This document shows, one piece after another, positions 1-12,956 of a stretch of DNA of 64,000 bases (its first letter is position 1; every line of letters starts with the position of its first letter). The DNA comes from Adineta ricciae (lineage: Eukaryota > Rotifera > Eurotatoria > Adinetida > Adinetidae), in contig CAJNOJ010000027.1 of assembly GCA_905250025.1 (NCBI GenBank), forward strand, positions 372,001 to 436,000, read 5' to 3'. Below the pieces are notes generated by a model. That model ran no database searches. It was not told the origin of the DNA and was given only the letters and a program-made list of their open reading frames with translations. The position numbers and the translations under genes were made by a program.

Positions 1-1656
1 AGTTTTATTTTCTTGTTGAGATCCCAGAGTAGCCCATCTCTCAGGTGTAGCTGAAGCCCATAACAAGAAAGCTAGTCCACCGATAAGATAAATAATACCG
101 AAGAGAATATACAATTTTCTCCAGTCTTCAAGTATGGGCTGCTTAATCACGATTCCTGCTATTAGATTTGCGATTACTGCACCAAACGACGAAATTGCAG
201 TGACGATGCCGAAAATTAAACCAGCATACGCCGGTACAACGTCTGCATAATTCACGATATAACCAGAGCCATAGGAGAAACCTATATTTTGATAGATTGT
301 TGAAAAGAACTGGATAAAAAATAATTTACCTGAACTCAAAAGGAAGAATACGACGTTAATTACGCCTAGTATTCTCCGTTTTTCATCACAAAAACAGAAT
401 ACAATCATACACAGACAAGGTATGAATGATCCCAAAGAATTGAATAACTTGCGCACTCCTACCAATGTCATAATGCTTCTTCGAACGAGATTATCTGCCG
501 CAATTCCTATTCATCAATCAATATTCATAATTGTTACCAAGATCTGACTATCGAATATAGCATTTACCTGCTGATATATTTCCAACTAACATGAAGACGA
601 ATCCAGAGGCTAGTATATAACCGGTATATTGACTGGGAATCTGTTGAATTTCTCGCAGAATTTTGCCGAGATTACTAAGAAAAAAAAATAAGGCAACAAG
701 TTGACATGTTTCCGTTAGGAATAATGCTATAATCGGCTTTGACCGGACAATGGTCTTCCACGGCAATGCAGACAATGATACAGAACGACGCTGTGAATTT
801 TCTCCGATGATACCAACAATGTATTGTCGTTCGGCATTACTAATACTTCGATGGTTTTCTGGCGCGTCAGACACCTGCCATAACCATAATGGTAACCAGA
901 TAAAGCCAAGAATACCTGATAGAAGAAAAATGTATATCCAACCCGAATCTATATAATGACAAAAGAGACCACCGGCGAGGACTACCAATGCTATGAAACA
1001 AATCAATTCTATATTACTGCAAAAATACGATCTTAGTCATACACGTTCCGATGTTTGTTCCAGAAAAACCGATCGATGCCAAAGTACCGCGTTCGTTAGG
1101 TACCGCCCATTGTGACCAAAGTGTATAGGTGACTGGAAAGAGAATACCGTGAGCAGCACCGATGAGTATTCGTAAGCTAACAACAAGTGGAAATGAAGCA
1201 TTTTCGAAGTAATAAATACTAGTAAGCGCGATCGTAGCTGATGAGCTAAAGAAAACTGCAGTGGCAGACATTAGCTTTGCTCCTAAAGATATTGATAACC
1301 AACCACCTGAAGAACAGAAGAGCTCATCTTTTTTCTATGTATAAAACGATATTCCTAGGCGTACTTGGAACGAGAGTCAATAGGTAACCAGCCCAATAAG
1401 AACCGAGAATGATTTGTTGATCCCATTCGCTCCAGCGAAATGTTGTTTCTTCAAAAACGAAACTCATGCGATCACTAACTGTATTTTGTTGCCCATCAGA
1501 GTCAGATGTTTTCCGGCGAACCATACAGATAATAGCAATCGATAAATTAATTCGCTGCGCATATTGTACCACAAATGCGAAGCAAACAAGTAGCGCTAAA
1601 AGAAATCTTGTCGACGGAACAAGTCGTGGCCGTACGAGCGCTATTTCGTTAATCAT
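1..1656 (-). CDS. SLC17 (sialin/VGLUT-like) anion transporter, 3' end cut by window
   Basis: Major facilitator of the SLC17 family, which moves organic anions, sialic acid or phosphate across plasma or lysosomal membranes. Five exons join in frame: 1656-1365, 1306-1042, 990-568, 506-330 and 281-1, giving about 479 codons, with introns of 58, 51, 61 and 48 nt. The start ATG is at 1656. Family landmarks seen are the first membrane helix with RINLSIAIICM, then SYWAGYLLT..PSGWLS, the helix-4 segment with RILIGAAHGILFPV, the SGTNIG turn, and the late segment GFSYGSGYIVNYADVVPAYA. The product reaches the expected C-terminal region (FLLWASATPERWA), so only a few residues should lie beyond the left edge. 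The nearest upstream gene is the divergent Dispatched-like gene. Substrate cannot be told from sequence: sialin, phosphate and glutamate carriers share these motifs. Confidence 0.85.
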
Positions 1657-3486
1657 TCAGAAGACAGTCAGCCGATATATTCGATCAAACACGAATACAT
1701 AATATCAGGTGAACATGCATTTTTTTAAAATGCGCTTCATTCAACCATGACAGACTTATTCATATGTCACCGAATAAATGTGGTTTGAAAGCTGATTAGT
1801 GGTATACACCATTTTGTTTTCGTGATAGATTTTCATGAGGGCGCGGTCGATTGCCTGCGAAACAGAGGTCGTTTTTTTAACCTTAAAGTAAAATAATAAG
1901 TTTCTTTCAAGGTGACTAAACGAATTCATTTTTCTTTTATAGTCTGTGCTGTATATTCAATCGACAATCAAAGATATCGTTGTTTGATTGAAATTCACGT
2001 GTAGACACAACTCATAAAATAGCGACAGTTTCAACTTGTTCTTTTTTCTCAAGATATTTTTATGCAACAGAATAACAAACCTTCACATAAAATTCATTTT
2101 CGTCGAGAAAAAACTCCTAAGAATTCAAAAAAAAGTTACTCTGATATTTTTAGCATGGCAATGTCTTCTTACTCATTATTGTTGATTGCAAGTTTGCTTT
2201 CTATTTTCCTACTTCAGATATAACAACAAATATTCAAGACAAATAAATGCAAGATGTCGAATGAAAAAATGTTTCATTTAACGACGGACACGTATTTTTC
2301 TCTTTTTTTTTTCTATGACCGACTTCTTTAAATGTTCAGTATCATTTCTTCCCTGCGTCACATCAGAGCGACCTTGAAAATATATCCTCACTTCTCAATG
2401 TGCGTGTCGCGTTTTTCATAAGAGGATGAAAGATTATTTTCTCTCGTCCCAACGTTGTCGTGGTAAATTTTGCTCGTTTTCATTTGCAATACATCATTAG
2501 ACTCAGCGTGTATTGAGCGGATTCAAAAGATGATTTCCGCACGTAGAAATGCATGAATATTGAAAATGGTACTTCGGGTAGTTCTGAAGGACAAAGCAAT
2601 CTCGATCGTCTCTTTTAATCAGGAGTCATAGTAATGGTATAGAGAATACGTTAGCGTGTGTAGACGCGTTTAGATTTTAAGAAGGAAGAAAAAGAAAGAA
2701 TAGAAATTCCAACAATGTCAATGTATCACAATCACAACACGAGAGAAAAAGCATTAATCTGAAGGAAAAACAACAAATTGAGCTAAGAAGATTTGAATAT
2801 TTTCACTGGTTATCTACTCGTTCGATCGTTTATTTTGATGTTTGCTTATAAATTTACTTCGTACTCAACAGTATTACTACGACGAATTCTTTAGGAAGAA
2901 AGTCGATGTACGTATGACTTAGTAGGCTGTTTTTTCTCTCTCTTTACCTTTGCTGTTTAGAGTCTAGCTTGTATCGATCATTATACGTGAGTCAACTAAT
3001 TAGCGTATTCATGTTAAATACCGAAAGAGTTGAATAAACATTCTAGTTGATCATGTGAAAAGACTTGTCTAGTTTCGTTTAGTTCATTCAATGTGAAGAG
3101 GCGTAGTGTCAGGATGAAACATCGATACCAGAACGTCTCGGTGCGTTAATAGAAAAGATTGCTATCTGTTCGCTTGTCTTACTTTAGTTTTGCTACGGTT
3201 TTATCCTTTTCGATGGCGAAATGACGCATTGCCGATGAATTTTTAGTCATTATGTGTGTTCACATGTCATAGAGTATGTACTTTTAGTTTGCATATGAAA
3301 TACAAATGCAATCGAGTACCTGCACGAAGAGAAGTAAATTGTGTTATAAGGAGAGAGAGAGAGCGGAGAGAAATAAAATGAAAGAAGAGCAATCAATCAT
3401 TTTCATTTTTATTACTTCTTGTTGTAGAGCAGACATTTTATATTATTGTATCGGTCCATTATTTTCTGATTGAAAAACGCTCGACA
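1657..3486. other. divergent intergenic region, no gene seen
   Basis: About 1.8 kb between two divergently transcribed membrane-protein genes. It is AT-rich with T- and A-tracts and a short GA-rich run near 3350-3370. I see no sustained coding frame, tRNA or mobile-element structure. It presumably carries both promoters. Confidence 0.5.
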
Positions 3487-6400
3487 ATGTCATACTTCTC
3501 CAACATTACGTAAGTAAGCGAACTCTATAGGCATCTAGAAACAGGATTGGTCCTTATTTACCGATCTGTCATTTTTCTAAACGTTTTTTTTCTCTATAAA
3601 GCTATTCACGTGTACTGGTCCGTCATCACTGGCTTGTACTATGTTTCGTGATCTTCATCTGCGTTATTCTAACACTTGTTGGTCTAGTTTTTACTCAACT
3701 ACCAGATTTTTCCGATCCACGAATGGTAAGAAGTCGAATAGACATAAGTCATTATTGTTTGTTATTTCGTAGGGATGGGGTGCGCGTGGAAAAGGAACGA
3801 TCTTTTCTCAATTAATGGTTCTACGTCATGCATCAGAAAGATTTCGTCTCGCCTATGAATTACCGTTGGATACCAACGAGCTATTCGGCGCATTTGGTCA
3901 GTTTTATAATATCACTGCTGAGAATCTCGATGAAAACACGTATCGGTCTGATATTCTCGCTAAATACGATCTCTGGAGAAAGAAAAGTGTCGATTCTCAA
4001 TCAGATCAGTTATTTGACTATGGAAGTTTGAATGAAACGTTCTATGATGCCGATCAAGAAGGAGATGATGATAATCCTGATTATGATGAAGATGACGAGA
4101 ACGAGAAAGAAGGTTCTCAAGCAGCCTCAATCTACAAATGGCACCGTAATCAACATTTTGATATTAAAAATTCCATATTTAAATATGTAGATGATAAAAT
4201 GTAAATCAATGTCAATATTTTATGAAAAAAATCCATACTTGCTCTCTCCTTCTGTAGAATCAATATTTCTGTATTAGATTTCGTACGAAATCTTCCACAG
4301 TTCAATCGAACAAATTACCAGTCGGCTCGTTTATCATTCGATCTTTTCCGACCATATGCTTTTCTACTCGAAGAAAAATACCGCGGTCGAGCAGGTAAGA
4401 ACATTCGTTCGGTAGAGCACCTATCAAGTCACTAGAATCTAGGTCGTGATGGTATGATCGAATTTTACATGGAACGCATTGATCCAACTGCAGATTTACT
4501 ATCACTTGAATATCTACAATCCATTTGTCAATGGGAAAAGAAATTTAAACATCTTCTCTCACCTGATGATACTCCGAGCTTATCCTTATCGACATTTGTT
4601 GCTCTGTATTCATCGAAAACTGACTGTCAATCAATCACAGCGGATGATGTCGAACATTTCCGCTCGGTACTTCATACATGTCTACCATATTATATCGATG
4701 GTTATATGGACATTCCATTGAGTGATGAGTTTCTCAATCGTGTCGTGATCGAACATCATCCTGGTTATTCGACTCATCAAGAACAAATCAAAGCCATCTA
4801 TCCTGCTTTGCGACATATTTGCTTTTATAAGAATATCACTCGATTCATCTTCGATCATTTCGTCGATGAAAAATTCATTCAAAGTTTTCAACAATCGAAA
4901 GTGAACGCTAAAGTATCAATATCGATGATCTACATATCCAATTATAAAATAAGTAAATACAATCGTACACGTGATCAAACGATGTGTTTAAGACGACAAC
5001 CGTACTCAAGAAGATACTGCCGCGAACGTGGTTGTATCGATGATTACCGAAACAATTTCACTACGATATCATGCGTCGATCAAGGTCCACCGAATGGTGA
5101 TTGTGAGAAGTACTGTCATTGTAAATATGAATGCATCAATCAAACGGAAGAAGTGATTTTGTTAACGCCAAATTTAAAAGAGAAGGAATTAGTTGGTATA
5201 GCTGGAAAATATTTTGGTGGACAGCGAAAATTATCAGCATATAAGGATCGATTTATCAAGTTAATTGCTTTTAATTTAGCCAATGTAAGAGAAAAAGCAG
5301 CCATGGCACAGATACACAAAGGTTAGTAGAGAAAAACGAATGCTTCAAAAGTTCCACTTGATGAAAATATTTAGATATGTTACTTGTTCTTATGGCTGCA
5401 ATCTTAATTGTCGGTATAACAGTTCTCTATCTCCGAAGCATGACTATTGCTTTGATTATCGTCGTTGGTGCTATTTTATCGCTTGGCGTCAGTTACTTTG
5501 TTTATCGAGTCATTTACCGTATACCGATATTTCCGTATATGAATCTAATGTCAGCATTTATCTTGATTGGCATTGGTTGTGATGATATTTTTGTCTTTTT
5601 CGACACATGGGAACAAGAAAAGGCGACATGGCTAAAACAACATCAAGAAAAACTCACTTCCGATAGTAAGATATTTGTTTCTTTTATTGCGAGCGACGTT
5701 CGACCCGTACATCGGATACGTGAACGATTCAATTTGAAACACAGAATTATAAGTTCCTATTTACACATCGTACACTTATTGAATATTCTGTATTTAGACG
5801 CAGACATACCGTTGAATGCTCCATCGAATCAAAAGGTAAAACCAAGTAAATCGAAAAGACCTGTGAATGCATTTCAATTTCGTCATCGTACTCGTTTGTA
5901 CCATGAAACCGAAGAAATCCGGAAAAGTCTCTTAGATGAAGCCGCACTCGTCGAAATCATGTCGAATACATTGAAACATGCCGCATCATCCATGTTTGTC
6001 ACTTCGCTCACAACATCGGCAGCTTTCTTTACCAACATGTTAACAAACATCTCATTTGTTCAAGTTTTCGGTGTTTATACTGGAACATGTATTCTACTTT
6101 ACTTTTTTATCACAGTCACTGCCATCGCTGCATTTGCTGTAAGTTGCCGTTTTATCTTCGTCTGCTTTTCAGTCTTTTCTTTGTTCAAGGTTATTTATGA
6201 GAAACATATTCTTGATATACTCTCTCGTTTGGTATCTATATGCTCGAAAAAGACCAACCAAACGTCAACAACGACTCATCCACCAGTGACATTCTATCGT
6301 CGTTTTGCGCTGTATTGCAAAGATGTCCGAATTTACATTTTTGCCCATCTCATTCCGCAAATTGTGATTAAGCTACGTTATTTATTAGTGCCATTATTTC

Positions 6401-8583
6401 TGTGTCTCGGCGTGTTAGGTAAGAAGAGACTTTTGACTCGATCAAGGAAGAATTTCAGCGATGATTTAGGTCTCATCGGAGTCTTCTATTATCCTAAATT
6501 GCAAGTTCCAACGACTCAAAAAGTCATCTTCTTTCTACAAGGCAATCCAATGGAAAATTATGAATTTGGAATGAAACATACATTCAATGGTTATATAAAA
6601 GATGAGCGTCGTCTATTTGCTTATCCACGCGTTTCATTCATATTTGGCATACGTGATATTGACGATGGTTACGTATTCGATATGAATGATCGCGGCAAAC
6701 TTCACCTAATGCCAGTTTATTTGAATCAACAACGAACACAACAATTTTTCAAGCAATTTATTACACATTTAGGAACGCGTAAAGATCTGTTTTTCTCAAC
6801 CTATGACTTAGAAAAGGATTTCGACGCATTCAATCAAGTAAGAAAGGAAGTTGATTTTTAGATACGAAGAACTATATCGAATATGTTTCAGCTAACCACA
6901 GATAGTATACTGATCGAAAAAATAGCCGATGATCGAGCACGATTGAATGCTTCGCAAACGAGTCATATCGATATGATTAAATATATCGATAAAATCAATA
7001 GGAAATTAATCGAAAAGTTAGTCGCTGATACTGTACGGACAACTAATTATAAGGTTGAAGAGGATTTATCGGACCAGGAAGGCTATGTTGATAGGAAAAT
7101 AGAGCGAATCAATATGACATTGTATCGAATTAGTTACAGACAATTGACCAATATAAGAAATCCAAAAATAATTTATTCGAATTATCGTAAACTGTTCAAT
7201 CGTACTTTAGCAAGACTTTACAAAGAACAGGTTTGTTTTCTAATAGGAAAACCTCTATTTTGCAAACGATTTCATTTCATTAAGATTGAACGAAGTTATG
7301 ATATTGAGAAAATTCGAGATTATCTCAATGGTTCCGTGCGTGATGACTTAACTGAAGAGTATCAACGGTCGGCATTGAAAACCGCTATGCAATGTTTAAC
7401 CGGCGAAGCGGGTGCGAACAATGTCCCAGCAGATTTTTGTGATAGACAATTGACTCAACAGCGATCTGTTAATTGGGCTGTTTTACCCGACAAACCATCG
7501 CCAATCGACGGAAGTATTCGACCATTTGCAGTCATTATTACCATTCGAGGTACGATATAAAAGTTCGATTTATTACAATTACTTTCATTGATGTACCGAT
7601 TTTAGGTGCTCTTAATCGTACTGACTACGATTCATACAATAGTTACTATTTGCAAGTGAAAAGCTTCTTTGATCCGTATATAAGAGAACATGCGCCTGAA
7701 CATTTGAAACACGCTTGGTTCTCTTCGCCGGGTTTTGCATTCTACGGCATTCAACGTGAATTGCTGGTTGGCTCTTTTTCGTCATTGATAGCATCGTTGG
7801 CTATCGCTCTATTGGTCTTATTCCTAACGTCTGGCAATTTATTCATTGCATTGTATGCTTTGCTGACCATTAGTTTCGCGATAGGTAATTAGCGATCCTT
7901 CAGAAAGAATAAATAACATCGATCTTTTCGTTTAGCTGATGGCGTTGCAGTGTTCGTTCTTCTAAAATGGGAATTGGGCATTGTCGAAGCGATTATTGTG
8001 ATCATGGCTGTTGGTTTATCGGTTGACTTTGTTGTTCATTTCGGTGTTGGGTATATTCATACGAATTTGGCGGATATTCAAAATGAGAGAAAGAAGATTC
8101 GTCATCGTTATACGCCGTCAACGTTAGAATCGAATCAACCAGGTATGCTTTTCTTGTTTAAGTTTGAAGTAAAAGTATCTTTTCTTTAGAAATCGGTCCG
8201 TATCATTTGCTATACAAGGAGCAACAAGCTGAGCGCGAAACACGTGTGACAGAATCAGCATCACGCGTTGGATCAGCAGTTTTTATGGCTGCGTTCACCA
8301 CATTTGCTGCAGGATTTTCAATGACATTATCATCACTCAGTTCTTTCCAACGAATGGGACAATTTCTCATGACTATCAGTATGATCTCCATATCTCAATT
8401 AATGAGTGAATAGTATTTTTGAACTTTATAGTGTCTACATCGTGGCTATTTGCGACATTCTTCTTTCTGCCCTTATGTGCGATTATTGGACCAGTGGGCA
8501 CTTGTGGATCGATTCCATTTGCACGGATAAAGACCTGCTTTCAACGATGTCGAAGTTCTAATGAACCATTAGATAAGATTTAA
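3487..8583 (+). CDS. Dispatched-like RND transmembrane protein
   Basis: Member of the RND/Patched superfamily closest to Dispatched, which exports lipid-modified ligands such as Hedgehog using a cation gradient. The ATG at 3487 begins a short exon ending at 3509; exon 2 is 3602-3725 and carries membrane helix 1 and LPDFSDPRMG, the Dispatched-type start of the first extracellular loop. About ten short introns follow (for example after 4199, 5319 and 6837). The sterol-sensing half holds LIGIGCDDIFVFFDTW, the paired Asp of the helix-4 antiport motif, and HAASSMFVTSLTTSAAFF. The second half holds VGLSVDFVVHFGVGY, the matching helix-10 motif, and SSFQRMGQF. A cysteine-rich segment (5000-5140) lies in loop 1. 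The stop is at 8581-8583. Both Asp motifs are intact, so a working transporter is likely. Ligand is unknown. A 135-nt stretch near 5667-5801 may be a retained or true intron. Confidence 0.88.
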
Positions 8584-8999
8584 AAGCAATTTTCAATCAA
8601 ATCTAGTCAAATTCGTTTCTAACAAATAAGATTTTCGTGTTTCGTCACCGTCCAGAAACTTAACTTTCTTTTCCACGTCAGATTAGATCGTTTCATTCTT
8701 CTTCCTCGTTCCTTGCATATTTACTTTGTCTGAATAGAATATGCGCAGGAAAAATCGAAAATAAATATGAATATTGAAAGAAGTTATAAAACACTCGTTT
8801 GTTCTTTTCATTACTTCAAACGTTCCTATGTTGATTGATGATAATAATCATGTTGACTTGCGTTATCGTTCTCTCTACCTGCGCAAGTGAATTGCATTAT
8901 AATAGACTCTTTCTCTCTCCCGCAGAAGAATAAAAAAAAGCGAAAGCTTTCACTTATAAATACCTAGTATACATTCCACGTTGTAAATACATAGTTTTT
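8584..8999. other. intergenic region between Dispatched-like gene and CHP1
   Basis: About 400 nt with AATAAA-type A-rich runs near 8758-8767 for the upstream gene and a TATA box for the downstream gene. No gene seen. Confidence 0.5.
8955..8962 (+). promoter_or_regulatory. TATA box of CHP1-like gene
   Basis: TATAAATA lies 38 nt before the CHP1 start codon, implying a very short 5' leader. The match is perfect and the position is sensible; function is inferred. Confidence 0.55.
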
Positions 9000-9839
9000 A
9001 TGGGGGCGAATAAGAGCGCTGTACTACCAGCAGATCAAGCCGAGGAGATTTGCCAAGAAACAGGTTGAATTTTCTTTTTGGTTGAGTTACTTCTGTTTAT
9101 TTAACTCTGATCTTAGGCTTCACCTCGCGACAACTTCAACGATTGTACGTTCGTTTTCAAGAACTCGAAAAACGAAATCCACCAACTGGATTTCTTAATC
9201 GCGAAGATTTATTAGAAATTCGCGAAGTTTCAATGAATCCTCTAGGTGAACGTCTTGCTGATATCATCGTTCAAGATCACGGTTAGTCGATTCAATGATC
9301 AAATCATTTGCAAACATTTTCTGTTCTCTAGGAACAAATAATCGTATTGATTTTCGACAATTCGCCAATGTCCTTGCTCAATTTCGGCGTGGCAAAACAA
9401 TCACCAACTTGAATACCAAAGATAAGAAGTTATTGTTTCTGTTCAGTGTCAGTCGTCTTGATCGTACATGCAAAACTGAATCTTAATCGATATTTTTGGT
9501 CGTGTAGATGTACGATCGTAATCATGATGGGAAAATCGATCGAAATGAACTAACGGAAATCTTAAAACTTATGGTATGTTCAATCACAGTGATCGAAATA
9601 CTGAGACAAAGCCATGATTTGATGATCTAGGTTGGTGGAAATATTCACGACGAACAGATTGCAACGATTGCAGATCATACGATAGAAGAATTGGTAAACG
9701 ATTTCAATGTCGTTTACGATAATTGATTATTTATTTCTAGGATGATGATCGAGATTTGACGATAACATTTGAAGAATTCTGCAAAACTCTCTCGAATATC
9801 GATGTAGACGAAAAAATGTCCATGAAATTTTTAAATTAA
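9000..9839 (+). CDS. CHP1: calcineurin B homologous protein (CHP1-like), EF-hand
   Basis: Small Ca2+-binding adaptor; in animals CHP1 binds the juxtamembrane region of Na+/H+ exchangers and supports their activity. Translation begins MGANKSAVLP, so Gly2 is placed for N-myristoylation as in known CHP proteins. The product has CHP features in order: ETGFTSRQLQRLY, NPLGERLADII, a DFRQFANVLAQFR segment, then two canonical EF loops, DRNHDGKIDRNE and DDDRDLTITFEE, with acidic residues at positions 1, 3, 5 and 12. The first two EF hands are degenerate, as is usual for CHP. The C terminus ends KMSMKFLN, close to the family ending. Short introns follow about 9060, 9281, 9450-9507, 9572 and 9690. Roughly 190 residues, the family length. 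It is followed by a polyadenylation signal at 9880 and then the HDHD3-like gene on the same strand. Confidence 0.9.
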
Positions 9840-9879
9840 ACAGTTGTTTTTTTTCTCTCTAACGTAAACAAAAATATTC

Positions 9880-9885
9880 AATAAA
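9880..9885 (+). terminator. polyadenylation signal of CHP1-like gene
   Basis: AATAAA 41 nt after the CHP1 stop, followed by T-rich sequence, and 100 nt before the next start codon. Confidence 0.5.
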
Positions 9886-9985
9886 GCTTTTTCGAAAAAA
9901 TCTACTTGTGTTTTGTTTATTCGGAATATAAATATCAATGCTCTCGGTTACCGATCAATGACTGCATATCTCTAGATCACTGTCA

Positions 9986-10708
9986 ATGTCGGCAAAATCT
10001 GTTTTAAAACATATTCAAGCTATTACGTTTGATGTTCATCACGTTCTATTAACAGTTCGAAATGGTGCGCCTCATCAGTATGCACGATTAGCTCGTCAAC
10101 ATTTAGGCATGGAATCGATCGATGAATCATTACTTCGAACAAATTTTATTCAAGCTTTTCGTACTTTCAATATCAAGCATCCGGGCTATGGTGTTCATAC
10201 GAATATAACTTCTCGTCAATGGTGGACGTTGTTGATTGAGTATACATTCAAAGATTATCATCTCTCATCGGAACAATTGAATAAATTAAGTCGAGTTATT
10301 TATGATGAATTCGCCAAAGGTGAACTGTGGGTTAAACATCCTGAAGCTGATGAAGTTTTAAGAGAATTGAAACCGAAGAAAACGCTCGGTGTTATATCAA
10401 ATTTTGATGAACGCTTGGAATCACTTCTTGAACAACATCAACTCCGACAATATTTCCAGTTTATTTTAACACCTCGAAACTGCGGAATGTATAAGCCTCA
10501 AGCAGACATTTTCAATCATGCAGCAAAATTAGCACAAGTGAAATCCAACGAACATCTCTGTCATATCGGTGATGATGTGAAACTTGATTACCAAGCAGGA
10601 CGAGCAGCAGGTTGTCATGTTCTCTTGCTGACGAAAGATGAACATGCAGATATTGATAGAAGTCACATGATTAGCAGCCTTAAAGAATTACTCAATAAAT
10701 TTAGTTAG
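9986..10708 (+). CDS. HAD-like hydrolase, HDHD3-type
   Basis: Intronless 240-residue protein of the haloacid dehalogenase superfamily that aligns through its length with animal HDHD3, whose substrate is not settled. Features in order: motif I ITFDVHHVLL with the nucleophile Asp16, an alpha-helical cap with TSRQWWTLLIEYTF (a strong HDHD3 marker), motif II GVISNFDERL with Ser, motif III lysine in MYKPQADIF, and motif IV HIGDDVKLDY. Motif I differs from the canonical DxDxT: the acid/base Asp at +2 is His18 and the Thr at +4 is Val20. HDHD3 proteins already vary at +2, so this may be a family trait or loss of phosphatase chemistry. The start is the first ATG; the preceding gene is 146 nt upstream on the same strand. 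Confidence 0.85.
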   Translation: MSAKSVLKHIQAITFDVHHVLLTVRNGAPHQYARLARQHLGMESIDESLLRTNFIQAFRTFNIKHPGYGVHTNITSRQWWTLLIEYTFKDYHLSSEQLNKLSRVIYDEFAKGELWVKHPEADEVLRELKPKKTLGVISNFDERLESLLEQHQLRQYFQFILTPRNCGMYKPQADIFNHAAKLAQVKSNEHLCHIGDDVKLDYQAGRAAGCHVLLLTKDEHADIDRSHMISSLKELLNKFS

Positions 10709-11104
10709 AAGTTGATGAAAAAAAAACTAACAGTTCAAGTAAAATTTAGATACTTTCCTCTAGGATAACGAGAACACTTGTAGACATATACTAGCGCCAT
10801 CTAGTGAGATGAAAATATTTCACTGAAAATTTTTCCGAGTTTTATTTGAAATAAAACCTAGGAATATTTTTTTGTGATAAAAATTAGTTTAAAAACATGA
10901 AGAGTGGAAAAAATTTATTTACATCTTGTTCGTACCGATTTCACTTCTTTAAAATGTTTATTGGTCTAAATGACCGTCAGGTTTTTCATATGTAAAACAA
11001 CATTAGAAATATTTTGTTTATTTGTTCTGTTGAGTAGCATGGTTTAACTAAAACTTGTCGATTTCTTTTAGATTTTTCTTCTCACCAGGAAATAAACATC
11101 GATT
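10709..11104. other. intergenic region, no gene seen
   Basis: AT-rich 396 nt between the HDHD3-like gene and RACK1. It contains A-rich runs after the first stop and a T-rich tract with an acceptor-like AG near 11071, just before the RACK1 start. No coding frame or RNA gene seen. Confidence 0.4.
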
Positions 11105-12206
11105 ATGTCGAACGACTATCTTGCTTTAAAAGGCGTTCTCGTCGGTCACAATGATTGGGTTACGCAAATCGCAACAACACCTCAATTTCCTGATATCGTT
11201 CTCTCGTCTTCACGAGATAAATCCATCATCATTTGGCAATTGAACAACCAACACGATCCAACAGGTGAAAGTACATCATGTGGTGTGCCAAGCAAAGCAT
11301 TACGTGGTCATTCACATTTCGTTTCTGATGTTGTCATCTCAAGCGATGGTCTCTTCGCTGTTAGTGGTTCATGGGATGGTTCACTTCGTCTTTGGGATTT
11401 ATCCGTCGGTACCAGCACCCGTCAATTTGTCAGCCATAAGAAAGACGTTCTTAGTGTTGCCTTCTCCGCCGACAATCGACAAATTGTTAGTGGAAGTCGA
11501 GATAAAACAATTAAATTATGGAACACCGTCGGTCAATGTAAGAAGACAAACGTTGGAACTCAACGAAAGTTATAATGTACACTTTCATTTAGGCAAATAT
11601 ACAATTGTCGATGATAACCACACAGACTGGGTCTCATGTGTACGTTTCAGTCCAAATCAAAAAGATCCACTTATCGTTTCAGCTGGTTGGGATAAACTTG
11701 TCAAAGTAAGCATTCGATAAGTTAACTTTCACTTGGATTCAACTCGTGCATTAGGTTTGGAATTTAACCAACTGCAAATTACGTACAAATCATCATGGCC
11801 ATAATTCCTATGTAAATACTGTTACAGTATCTCCAGATGGTTCATTATGTGCCAGTGGTGACCGAGACGGCCAAGCTATGTTATGGGATCTTAACGACGG
11901 AAAACATTTATACACACTCGATAGCGGTGCTATGATCAATGCTTTGACATTCTCGCCAAATCGATACTGGCTTTGCGCAGGTATGGAGGACGACAGAAAA
12001 ACAAAAAGATAATCTAAATGATCTGATTTTCCATTCTAGCAAGTGGAACATCAATTAAAATCTGGGACTTGGAAACGAAAACTGTGGCTGAAGAAGTCAA
12101 ATCCGACAAGCAATGTACATCATTGGCTTGGTCTGCTGACGGTCAAACATTGTTTGCTGGTTACACTGACAAACAAATTCGAGTATTCGAAGTTCGACAA
12201 CGTTAA
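11105..12206 (+). CDS. RACK1: RACK1, ribosomal WD40 scaffold protein
   Basis: Seven-bladed WD40 protein of the 40S ribosomal subunit head that also docks signalling kinases. Four exons (11105-11537, 11593-11705, 11755-11980, 12040-12206) sum to 939 nt, giving 312 residues against about 317 in other animals. Blade motifs are plain: [90 protein letters not shown], then the last blade [15 protein letters not shown]. Initiation at [12 protein letters not shown] matches the family N terminus. Introns are 49-59 nt. Two tRNA-His genes follow on the opposite strand. Highly conserved and probably fully functional. Confidence 0.96.
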
Positions 12207-12425
12207 ATCGACTAACAAAACAACAAGTCAAGAAGAGTCTATAACATCGTTACGAATAACAGTTTTGTTTTTGTATGACCGACCGATTTGTAATTGTCTT
12301 CTTCTTCTTCTTGTCATTGTTGTTGTTGTTCTCGCAAAAAAAAGAATAAGAAAACATGATTTAAATCGTTCTCAATGAATGGATTTTTGAAAAACAAAAT
12401 TCAACGAACGATTTTTCTAAATCGA

Positions 12426-12431
12426 AATAAA
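12426..12431 (+). terminator. polyadenylation signal of RACK1
   Basis: AATAAA about 220 nt after the RACK1 stop, followed by an A-rich tract. Confidence 0.4.
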
Positions 12432-12574
12432 CAAAAAAATATGTTATTTAATATAAAGACGTATGAAAAGATCTTTCTTCCCTATGACCGATGCACGTGT
12501 AAACAAATCGAAAGTATCGCTCTAGATTCGCATCAAATCGTCGATATGTAATTTTCTCGAAAAAAAAATTCATA

Positions 12575-12645
12575 TGCCACGGGCAGGAATCGAACCTGCG
12601 TTATCCGGACCACAACCGGATGTACTACCATTATACTACCGCGGC
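12575..12645 (-). tRNA. tRNA-His (GTG), copy 1
   Basis: Read on the minus strand, a full cloverleaf: acceptor stem GCCGCGG paired with CCGTGGC (one G-T pair), D-arm, anticodon GTG in the loop TTGTGGT, and T-arm GGTTCGATTCC. The discriminator is A. An oligo-T run just after the 3' end on the minus strand (12561-12568) is the Pol III terminator. No intron. Identical in its body to the copy at 12957. Confidence 0.95.
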
Positions 12646-12956
12646 GAGATACCTTTACGAACCAGTCGGTTTTAATCCAACCAGTATTTGGAAAGCTAAG
12701 TTCAAACAGAACTGCCAATGTTCATTTTCTTTCAATAGAAAGTTCAAAGTCTATGACCTGTACAGCTCATGCGTTGGAATACAAAACACATCAACTCGAT
12801 CTTTCAGAATAAAATAAAAATAAAAAAGACAGTTCACGTATCGACAGGATACTTTTATTATTTTGAACGATTGATGTGATCGAACGAAGTATTAACCATT
12901 AGCTGATATTGAATTCCGATGATTTAAGGATTCAATGTTGGCAAAAAAAATTCATA

